From CAYUVF01 sp964448045 (lineage in GTDB: Bacteria; Bacteroidota; Rhodothermia; Rhodothermales; Salinibacteraceae), in the NCBI GenBank assembly GCA_964448045.1, contig CAYUVF010000031.1:1-46879 (forward strand): a stretch of DNA of 46,879 bases, in the 5' to 3' direction. Below are positions 41,365 to 46,879 of this stretch, one piece after another (position 1 is the first letter of the stretch; each line of letters starts with the position of its first letter). The notes under the pieces were generated by a model. The model saw only the letters and a program-made list of their open reading frames with translations, was not told where the DNA came from and did no database searches. Both the position numbers and the translations under genes were made by a program.

Positions 41365-41571
41365 TTACGCGGCTTCGGCCTGCCGCTTCTCGTTCAGGAT
41401 CGTCTTGAGGCGCGCGATGAGGCGCCGCTTGTTGCGGAGCACCATCGGGTTTTCCAGATGGGCCACAGCGTGCTGAAAACGGAGCTGCTCCACCTGCTCT
41501 TCCTCTTCCTCAATCCGCTTCTCGATCTCTTCGGGGCTGAGGTTGCGTATCTCTCGTGGTTTCATCGACAT
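41365..41571 (-). CDS. rpmC: 50S ribosomal protein L29
   Basis: L29 lies at the tunnel exit next to L23, where trigger factor and SRP dock. The 68-aa helical protein starts MSMKPREIRNLSPEEIEKRI and ends with QHAVAHLENPMVLRNKRRLI, ARLKTILNEKRQ, as in the family. Met1 and Met3 are both possible starts. It lies between rplP and rpsQ. Confidence 0.96.
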   Translation of the reverse strand: MSMKPREIRNLSPEEIEKRIEEEEEQVEQLRFQHAVAHLENPMVLRNKRRLIARLKTILNEKRQAEAA

Positions 41572-41616
41572 AACGGCGCGTCGGCTGATCTGCTCTCGGT
41601 AAAGGGGTGGGCGAGG

Positions 41617-42051
41617 TTACTCTTCCTCGGGCGGCGCGTAATCGGGCCGGGTCATAAACTTGACCTTCACAGGCAGCTTGTGCTTGCCGAGGCGGAGCGC
41701 CTCCTGGGCCACCTCGCGCGAGACGCCACCGCCCACCTCAAAGAGGACGCGGCCGGGCTTAACGGGCGCGACGAAGTACTCGGGCTCTCCCTTTCCTTTT
41801 CCCATCCGCGTCTCGGCCGGGGTCTTGGTGATCGGCTTATCGGGGAAGATGCGAATCCACACCTTACCGGCGCGCTTCATGCGGCGCGTGATGGCCACAC
41901 GGGCGGCCTCGATCTGGCGGCTCGTAATCTGGCCGTGCTCGAGGGCCTTGAGGGCGAAGTCGCCAAAGTTGATGCGGGTGCCGCGCGTGGCGACCCCTTT
42001 ATTGGTGCCCCGCTGGACCTTGCGGTGTTTGGTGCGTTTGGGTTGCAGCAT
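41617..42051 (-). CDS. rplP: 50S ribosomal protein L16
   Basis: L16 helps form the A-site tRNA and peptidyl-transferase environment. The 144 aa open MLQPKRTKHRKVQRGTNKGV and contain FGDFALKALEHGQITSRQIE, AARVAITRRMKRAGKVWIRI, FPDKPITKTPAETRMGKGKG and EYFVAPVKPGRVLFEVGGGV. It is canonical, with a short acidic tail (YAPPEEE). It lies 67 bp after rpsC. Confidence 0.97.
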   Translation of the reverse strand: MLQPKRTKHRKVQRGTNKGVATRGTRINFGDFALKALEHGQITSRQIEAARVAITRRMKRAGKVWIRIFPDKPITKTPAETRMGKGKGEPEYFVAPVKPGRVLFEVGGGVSREVAQEALRLGKHKLPVKVKFMTRPDYAPPEEE

Positions 42052-42118
42052 GGCAAATCAGGGTTGGAGTGAGGCCCGGGATCCGGGCGAGTGCAACGGG
42101 TGATGGATCGGACGCCGC

Positions 42119-42826
42119 CTATCGGTTGCCGCCGCCGCGACGGCGACGCTGGCCACGCTTGGTCTTGCGCTGGGCCTGCACGTTCGGGCTGAGGTCGGGG
42201 TTACCGAGGATCTCGCCGCGGTTAATCCAGACCTTCACGCCGGTCGTGCCGTAAATCGTGAAGGCGGTGGCGCGGGCGAAGTCGATATCGGCGCGGATGG
42301 TGTGCAGCGGCACGCTGCCCTCGTGGTACTCTTCCACGCGGCCCATCTCGGCCCCGCCGAGGCGCCCGGCCACGCGGATGCGCACGCCCTCGGCTCCCAT
42401 GCGCGTGGCGGCCGTCATCGCCTGCTTCATGGCCCGGCGGAACGAGATGCGTCCCTCCAGCTGCTGGGCGATGTTTTTGGCCACGAGCTTGGCGTCGAGC
42501 TCCGGACGCTTGATCTCGCTGATGTTAATCTGGATATCTTTGTTGGTGAGCGTCTTCAGCTCCTCGCGCAGCTTCTCGACCTCGCTTCCACCACGCCCAA
42601 TCACGACACCAGGACGGCTCGTGTAGAGCGTCAGGATGACGCGCTTCGGCGTGCGCTCGATCACAACCCGGCTAAGGCCAGCCCGGCGCAGGCGCGCATC
42701 CAGATACTTGCGAATCTTGTCGTCCTCGACCAGCTTTTCCTGGATGTCATCCTCGGCGTACCAGTTGGATTCCCAGCCGCGGATGACGCCCAGTCGAAAG
42801 CCGATGGGGTGTGTTTTCTGACCCAT
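42119..42826 (-). CDS. rpsC: 30S ribosomal protein S3
   Basis: S3 forms part of the mRNA entry channel. The 235-aa protein has MGQKTHPIGFRLGVIRGWES, a KH domain with VIGRGGSEVEKLREEL, and the S3 C-terminal domain KQAMTAATRMGAEGVRIRVA, GRLGGAEMGRVEEYHEGSVP, LHTIRADIDFA, KVWINRGEIL. The basic C-terminal tail (KTKRGQRRRRGGGNR) is extended. It lies between rplV and rplP. Confidence 0.97.
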   Translation of the reverse strand: MGQKTHPIGFRLGVIRGWESNWYAEDDIQEKLVEDDKIRKYLDARLRRAGLSRVVIERTPKRVILTLYTSRPGVVIGRGGSEVEKLREELKTLTNKDIQINISEIKRPELDAKLVAKNIAQQLEGRISFRRAMKQAMTAATRMGAEGVRIRVAGRLGGAEMGRVEEYHEGSVPLHTIRADIDFARATAFTIYGTTGVKVWINRGEILGNPDLSPNVQAQRKTKRGQRRRRGGGNR

Positions 42827-42904
42827 ATTACCTGTTGGTTCTTGATGCGTGGCTGAGGGCTCGCTACCGGCGGTGCCGCGCCAGCCCCCTTCGAAAATCA
42901 GTCG

Positions 42905-43267
42905 TTACGCTTCCTCAAGTTCTTCGGTCTCCTGCACGGCGACGACCACCGTCAGATGGCTCGTACGCTTGCGGATCGGTGTGGCGCGTCCGCGAGCGCG
43001 AGGCTGCCAGCGCTTGTACGTCGGCCCCTGGTCGACGCGGATCTCTTTGATGACGAGCTCGGCCTCGTTGAAGCGCTCCTCGTGCTTATCCATCAAGTTG
43101 TACACGGCCGACTGGATCGTCGTCGAGGTCGGCTCGGTCGCCTTCTGCGGCATAAACTGGAGGATGTTAATCGCCTCGGGCACGGTCTTACCGCGCACGA
43201 GATTAATCACCCGCCGTATTTTCAGGGGCGATTGCCGAATGTATTTGCGTACCGCTCGTGCTTCCAT
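42905..43267 (-). CDS. rplV: 50S ribosomal protein L22
   Basis: L22 lines the nascent-chain tunnel with its beta-hairpin. The 120 aa contain AVRKYIRQSPLKIRRVINLV, FMPQKATEPTSTTIQSAVYN, LVIKEIRVDQGPTYKRWQPR and ARGRATPIRKRTSHLTVVVA. It has the usual length and lies between rpsS and rpsC. Confidence 0.97.
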   Translation of the reverse strand: MEARAVRKYIRQSPLKIRRVINLVRGKTVPEAINILQFMPQKATEPTSTTIQSAVYNLMDKHEERFNEAELVIKEIRVDQGPTYKRWQPRARGRATPIRKRTSHLTVVVAVQETEELEEA

Positions 43268-43348
43268 GATATCCGGATAATTAGCCGTTCTGGATTACGG
43301 GGGACGACACGGGGCCGGTGGGCCCACGCGCAGGATCAGGCGTATCGC

Positions 43349-43639
43349 CTACTTCTTGCGCTGCGTGCGCTTGTCGACTTTGCTGCGGGGGTGGCCCTTG
43401 AAGGTGCGCGTCGGGGCGAACTCCCCGAACCGGTGGCCCACCATGTTCTCCGTGACGTACACGGGAATAAACTGGCGGCCGTTGTGCACCGCTACGGTGT
43501 GCCCCACGAAGTCGGGCGTAATCATCGAGTCGCGACTCCAGGTCTTGATGACCTTCTTGTCCCCCGACTCGTTGAGCGCCTCCACCTTGCGCTGGAGCTT
43601 GTAGTATATGTAGGGTCCCTTGCGGAGTGAGCGTGCCAT
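43349..43639 (-). CDS. rpsS: 30S ribosomal protein S19
   Basis: S19 binds the 16S rRNA head with S13. The 96-aa protein begins MARSLRKGPYIYYKLQRKVE and has IKTWSRDSMITPDFVGHTVA, VHNGRQFIPVYVTENMVGHR, FGEFAPTRTFKGH. It is a full family match and lies between rplB and rplV. Confidence 0.97.
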   Translation of the reverse strand: MARSLRKGPYIYYKLQRKVEALNESGDKKVIKTWSRDSMITPDFVGHTVAVHNGRQFIPVYVTENMVGHRFGEFAPTRTFKGHPRSKVDKRTQRKK

Positions 43640-43692
43640 ATCGTCCTGTTCGGTTTATGATGGCAAGGAGCGCGCGGAAGCGGCCTGGGGAG

Positions 43693-44544
43693 TTACTTAC
43701 GCCCTTTCTTGCCCTTCTTGCCTTCGTTACGGCGTTGGATGATAAACTTGTTCGATTTCTTGCGGCGCTTGCGCGTCTTGTAGCCCTTGGCGGGAATGCC
43801 TTCGCGAGAGCGCGGATGGCCGCCTGCATGGCGCCCCTCGCCGCCGCCCATCGGGTGATCGATGGGGTTCATGGCGACGCCGCGAGTGCGCGGGCGCCGG
43901 CCCAGCCAGCGCTTGCGCCCGGCCTTGCCGAGCACTACGTTCATGTGATCGACGTTGCTCGTCGTCCCAATAGTCGCGCGGCACTCGCGCGGCACCATGC
44001 GCGTTTCGCCCGAGGGCAGCTTGAGCGTGGCGTTCTTACCTTCGCGCGCCGTAAACTGGGCGTACGTGCCCGCGGCACGGGCCATCTGCGCGCCCTTCCC
44101 AGGCGTCATCTCGATGGCGTGCACGAACGAACCGACCGGAATCTTGGATAGCGGAAGGCAGTTGCCCGGCTCGGGCGGGGCCTCGGGACCACTCATAACC
44201 TCTTGGCCCACCTCCACCTCGCGCGGGGCGATGATGTAGCGCTTCTCGCCGTCGGCGTACACCAGCAAAGCGATGCGAGCGGAGCGGTTCGGATCGTACT
44301 CGATGCTCGACACGGTCGCCGGGATGCCGTCCTTGTCGCGCTTGAAGTCGATGACCCGATAGCGCCGCTTGTGGCCGCCGCCGCGGTAGCGCATGGTCAT
44401 GCGCCCGTGGTTGTTGCGGCCGCCGCTGCGCTTGAGCGGCTCGAGCAGGCTTTTCTCGGGCTCCGTCTTCGTGATGTCGTCGAAGGCCGAGACCGAGCTC
44501 TGCCGCTGCGCGTTGGTGTTCGGCTTTCGCTTCTTGATAGCCAT
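43693..44544 (-). CDS. rplB: 50S ribosomal protein L2
   Basis: L2 supports the peptidyl-transferase centre and subunit association. The 283 aa (E. coli has 273) contain GGRNNHGRMTMRYRGGGHKR, YRVIDFKRDKDGIPATVSSI, RYIIAPREVEVGQEVMSGPE and the critical C-terminal block MNPIDHPMGGGEGRHAGGHP with the conserved His, ending KSNKFIIQRRNEGKKGKK. It lies between rplW and rpsS. Confidence 0.97.
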   Translation of the reverse strand: MAIKKRKPNTNAQRQSSVSAFDDITKTEPEKSLLEPLKRSGGRNNHGRMTMRYRGGGHKRRYRVIDFKRDKDGIPATVSSIEYDPNRSARIALLVYADGEKRYIIAPREVEVGQEVMSGPEAPPEPGNCLPLSKIPVGSFVHAIEMTPGKGAQMARAAGTYAQFTAREGKNATLKLPSGETRMVPRECRATIGTTSNVDHMNVVLGKAGRKRWLGRRPRTRGVAMNPIDHPMGGGEGRHAGGHPRSREGIPAKGYKTRKRRKKSNKFIIQRRNEGKKGKKGRK

Positions 44545-44625
44545 GGTGTATCGCGTAGTTTGCGGTGAGCAAGGGGATGGCTCGCCATCACCGGCGTGCC
44601 AGTGCGTGCTGCGGGGCGAAGTTCG

Positions 44626-44928
44626 TTATATCTGTTCGAAGAAGTCGATCAGTGCGCCTTCCTCGGGGTTGAGCTTGACGATCGCCTTCTTAAAGCCCGA
44701 CGTGCGCCCCTCGATCACGCCGCTGCGCGTGAAGCGCCGGCGCCGTTTGGCCGGCACGATCTGGGTACGAACGTTTACGATTTTCACCTCGGGATAGCGA
44801 TCCTGGACGGCCTCGCGGATCTGTGTCTTGGAGGCATCCATGCTCACGACGAAGGTGTACTTCGCCTCCTCCATAAGGCGCGTCGTCTTCTCCGTGACGT
44901 AGGGCTTTACTAGAATGCGCTTGCTCAT
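44626..44928 (-). CDS. rplW: 50S ribosomal protein L23
   Basis: L23 lies at the polypeptide exit and is the trigger-factor dock. The 100-aa protein starts MSKRILVKPYVTEKTTRLME and has KYTFVVSMDASKTQIREAVQ, DRYPEVKIVNVRTQIVPAKR and RRRFTRSGVIEGRTSGFKKA. It is canonical. The 57-bp spacer from rplD includes a 15-bp palindrome. Confidence 0.96.
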   Translation of the reverse strand: MSKRILVKPYVTEKTTRLMEEAKYTFVVSMDASKTQIREAVQDRYPEVKIVNVRTQIVPAKRRRRFTRSGVIEGRTSGFKKAIVKLNPEEGALIDFFEQI

Positions 44929-44950
44929 AAATCATCGTCGGTTTCCTGAT

Positions 44951-44965
44951 GCTGGGAGTCCCAGC
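44951..44965. repeat. 15-bp palindrome between rplD and rplW
   Basis: GCTGGGA-G-TCCCAGC is a perfect 7-1-7 inverted repeat in the 57-bp spacer. It is too tightly spaced for an RNA hairpin loop, so if functional it is more likely a DNA site; it may also be chance. Confidence 0.3.
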
Positions 44966-44985
44966 GAATATCGGTTGGGGTGCAG

Positions 44986-45627
44986 TTAGGCCGGTTGCGC
45001 GGTGCTAAGCAGGTCGGTTACGCGCTCCAACGCGCCCTCCTGAAAGAGCACGACCTCGGCACCGAGCACGTCGATAGTGTTGAGGCTCTGTGCTTCCTGG
45101 ACTGACACGTTCGGCATGTTGCGGGCCGAAATATAGATTGCGGGTTCCGTCTCGGTCGTGACCACCAGTACTTTCTGATCGTCCAGATCCAGCAGCTTGA
45201 GGAGCTCCGCGAGCTGTTTCGTGCTTGGAGCGTCCATGCTGAAGTCTTCGATCAGCCGGACGGCCTCCTCCTGCGCCTTGTGGCTCAGCGCCGAGCGGCG
45301 AGCGAGCCGCTTCGTCTTCTTGTTCAGGTTGAGATCGTACGAGCGGGGCTCCGGCCCGAAGGCGCGTCCGCCGCCACGGCGAATCGGCGACTGCGCATCA
45401 CCCACACGAGCGCGGCCCGTGCCCTTCTGGCGATAGAGCTTGCGCCCGCTGCCGCGGACTTCGCTGCGCTGCTTCGTCTTATGGGTACCCTGACGGCGGT
45501 GCGCCTGGATCCGGCGCACATCCAGCCAGATCACGTGGTCGTTCGGCTCGATGCCGAAGACCGACGGATCGAGCGACACCGTGCGCCCGGTGCCCATACC
45601 ATCTTCCTGAAGAATTTCAACGTCCAT
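44986..45627 (-). CDS. rplD: 50S ribosomal protein L4
   Basis: L4 lines the exit tunnel and in some bacteria represses the S10 operon. The 213 aa include HVIWLDVRRIQAHRRQGTHK, TKQRSEVRGSGRKLYRQKGT, GRARVGDAQSPIRRGGGRAF, GPEPRSYDLNLNKKTKRLAR and a C-terminal LLDLDDQKVLVVTTETEPAI. It has all family blocks at normal length, between rplC and rplW. Confidence 0.97.
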   Translation of the reverse strand: MDVEILQEDGMGTGRTVSLDPSVFGIEPNDHVIWLDVRRIQAHRRQGTHKTKQRSEVRGSGRKLYRQKGTGRARVGDAQSPIRRGGGRAFGPEPRSYDLNLNKKTKRLARRSALSHKAQEEAVRLIEDFSMDAPSTKQLAELLKLLDLDDQKVLVVTTETEPAIYISARNMPNVSVQEAQSLNTIDVLGAEVVLFQEGALERVTDLLSTAQPA

Positions 45628-45713
45628 GACGACTCCGTTCTTGGGTGATTCGTTGCTCGCGCCGGCACGCCGGCGCCGCGCTCAAGGTCAGCAGGTAATT
45701 GGTCAGCAGTGCG

Positions 45714-46355
45714 TTAGGCCGATGTTTTCTTCTTGTACAGCTCGACAAAGCCGTTTTTCGGCCCCGGCACCGAGCCTTTGATGAGGATGGCGTTGCTGTC
45801 CGCCAGAATGCGCAGCACTTCGAGGTTTTGAATCTTGGTGCGCTCGTTGCCCATGCGGCCGCCCATCCGCGTGCCTTTGAAGACGCGCGAGGGATCCGCC
45901 GAGGCGCCGATCGAACCCGAGTGGCGCTGCTGGTCGGATTGGCCGTGGGTCTGCATGCCCACGCCGCCGAATCCGTGGCGCTTGACCACGCCCTGAAAGC
46001 CTTTCCCTTTCGTGACGCCGGCCACATCGACGAGCTCGCCTTCCTCGAAGAGGTCGTCCACTGCCAGCTCATCGCCCAGCGCCACGTCTTCGCCGAAGTT
46101 GCGAAACTCGGTTACGACGCGCTTGGGCGCCGTACCGGCCTGGTCGAAGTGGCCCACGAGCGCGTTCGGGACGTTTTTCGCCTTTCTATCGCCCGCGGCC
46201 AATTGGACGGCATCGTACCCGTCTGGGCCGTCTTCGGTCTTCACCTGGGTGACGACATTCGGCTCCACCTCGATGACGGTGCAGGCCACGTTGTTACCCG
46301 CATCATCGAAGATGCTCGTCATGCCGACTTTCTTTCCGATCATTCCGGTACTCAT
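45714..46355 (-). CDS. rplC: 50S ribosomal protein L3
   Basis: L3 is an early assembly protein near the peptidyl-transferase centre. The 213 aa begin MSTGMIGKKVGMTSIFDDAG and contain VVTQVKTEDGPDGYDAVQLA, VDVAGVTKGKGFQGVVKRHG, FGGVGMQTHGQSDQQRHSGS, IGASADPSRVFKGTRMGGRM. It is canonical and lies 68 bp after rpsJ. Confidence 0.97.
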   Translation of the reverse strand: MSTGMIGKKVGMTSIFDDAGNNVACTVIEVEPNVVTQVKTEDGPDGYDAVQLAAGDRKAKNVPNALVGHFDQAGTAPKRVVTEFRNFGEDVALGDELAVDDLFEEGELVDVAGVTKGKGFQGVVKRHGFGGVGMQTHGQSDQQRHSGSIGASADPSRVFKGTRMGGRMGNERTKIQNLEVLRILADSNAILIKGSVPGPKNGFVELYKKKTSA

Positions 46356-46423
46356 GAGAGTGCCTGTGTTTTGAGTGATGGGAGGTCGATGCCCGGCGCA
46401 TGGTCACGCCTGCAACCTCCGGA

Positions 46424-46735
46424 CTACACTTTAATCTCGACGTCGACACCGCTGGGCAGCTCCAGCTTCATCAGCGCGTCCACCGTGTCGCTGCTCGACG
46501 AGTGGATGTCGATCAGTCGCTTGTGGGTGCGCCGCTCAAACTGCTCCCGGCTCTTTTTGTCGACGTGGGGGCCACGCAAAACCGTGTAAATCTTTTTCTT
46601 GGTCGGGAGCGGGACCGGCCCACTGACGATCGCGCCGGTCGACTTGACGGTGCGGACGATCTTCTCCGCGCTCTTGTCGATCAGCGTGTGATCGTACGAT
46701 TTCAGCTTGATGCGTATTTTCTGCTGCGTAGCCAT
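46424..46735 (-). CDS. rpsJ: 30S ribosomal protein S10
   Basis: S10 is a 30S head protein that also serves as NusE in transcription antitermination. The 103-aa protein reads IRIKLKSYDHTLIDKSAEKI, VRTVKSTGAIVSGPVPLPTK, KKIYTVLRGPHVDKKSREQF and ERRTHKRLIDIHSSSSDTVD. It is canonical and is the first gene of the S10 block, 85 bp after tuf; that spacer holds the long phased inverted repeat. Confidence 0.97.
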   Translation of the reverse strand: MATQQKIRIKLKSYDHTLIDKSAEKIVRTVKSTGAIVSGPVPLPTKKKIYTVLRGPHVDKKSREQFERRTHKRLIDIHSSSSDTVDALMKLELPSGVDVEIKV

Positions 46736-46750
46736 ATCTATTTAGTCAAT

Positions 46751-46810
46751 GGTCAGTAGTCACGGGTCACCGGCCCCCGGCTTCAAGCCAGTGACCGGTG
46801 ACGGATGACC
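46751..46810. repeat. 24-bp imperfect inverted repeat with seven-base phasing between tuf and rpsJ
   Basis: The left arm (46751-46774) and the right arm (46787-46810) are inverse complementary at 19 of 24 positions, with a 12-base loop. On the minus strand the arms read GGTCATC-CGTCACC-GGTCACT and GGTGACC-CGTGACT-ACTGACC-ATTGACT, i.e. a degenerate TGACC-like heptad. A T-tract is absent, so a classical terminator is unlikely. Confidence 0.65.
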
Positions 46811-46820
46811 GACGACGTAC

Positions 46821-46879
46821 TTAGTCCAGGATTTTCGAGACGACGCCGGCGCCGACGGTGTGGCCGCCCTCGCGAATCG
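46821..46879 (-). CDS. tuf: Elongation factor Tu, C-terminal end only
   Basis: The last 18 codons of tuf, IREGGHTVGAGVVSKILD, then TAA at 46821-46823, are readable before the window edge. This is the conserved C-terminus of EF-Tu domain III. The bulk of the gene lies to the right of the window. tuf immediately upstream of rpsJ is the usual str/S10 junction. Confidence 0.95.
   Translation of the reverse strand, partial: IREGGHTVGAGVVSKILD

Noticed and set aside
40028..41476. 482-codon plus-strand frame across rplX, rplN and rpsQ
   Set aside because: It is antisense to three ribosomal protein genes and has no recognisable domains.
1..46879. CRISPR arrays, rRNA genes, intact insertion sequences
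   Set aside because: No regularly spaced direct repeats, rRNA sequence or transposase frames were seen on either strand.

Overview
The window is about 46.9 kb of G+C-rich bacterial chromosome and reads best as a member of the Rhodothermota/Bacteroidota side of the tree, probably a Salinibacter-like halophile. This is inferred from the secY-map-infA-rpsM-rpsK-rpsD-rpoA-rplQ order, the scarcity of Shine-Dalgarno sequences, the acidic Asp/Glu-rich linkers (GrpE, PilB, the pseudokinase) and the general protein flavour. No 16S gene is present, so the placement is not proven. One 100-base run of N (6150-6249) marks a scaffold gap.

Region 1 (1-6380, minus strand) is a type IV pilus-like cluster, transcribed pilin-2, pilin-1, Wzy_C-type O-antigen ligase/pilin glycosyltransferase, pilC, pilB. 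The PilB ATPase runs off the left edge and carries two N-terminal MshEN-like domains. The pilins are unusual: a two-residue leader (MG) is followed directly by a hydrophobic helix with no Glu5. The assembly gap cuts pilin-2.

Region 2 (6381-9821) is a 1 kb gene-free stretch with hairpin repeats, then a DUF4342 gene, a PLP-dependent threonine/serine dehydratase, a 186-bp element with terminal inverted repeats, and a TIGR02757 gene. Region 3 (9746-14766, minus) is the heat-shock operon hrcA-grpE-dnaJ followed by a flavin reductase, with a secreted His/Arg-rich protein upstream. Region 4 (15104-22455) holds sppA, nth with a Cys-bearing C-terminal extension, a DUF4105 membrane protein, a pseudokinase-TM-TPR protein, and tRNA-Glu and tRNA-His with a terminator. 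Region 5 (22593-30176) holds ribH, a PHP phosphoesterase, a HIT protein, a flippase-like membrane protein, a DUF72 protein, ruvX, an HU/IHF protein and a bifunctional rel.

Region 6 (30322-46879, minus) is the S10-spc-alpha ribosomal supercluster. It runs from the end of tuf through rpsJ-rplC-rplD-rplW-rplB-rpsS-rplV-rpsC-rplP-rpmC-rpsQ-rplN-rplX-rplE-rpsN-rpsH-rplF-rplR-rpsE-rpmD-rplO-secY-map-infA-rpsM-rpsK-rpsD-rpoA-rplQ to a strong terminator. rpmJ is missing from its usual place between infA and rpsM.

The observations most worth following are the atypical glycosylation-linked pilin system, the pseudokinase-TPR protein, and a set of intergenic spacers (several inside the ribosomal cluster) built from degenerate seven-base repeats, some folding into long imperfect hairpins.
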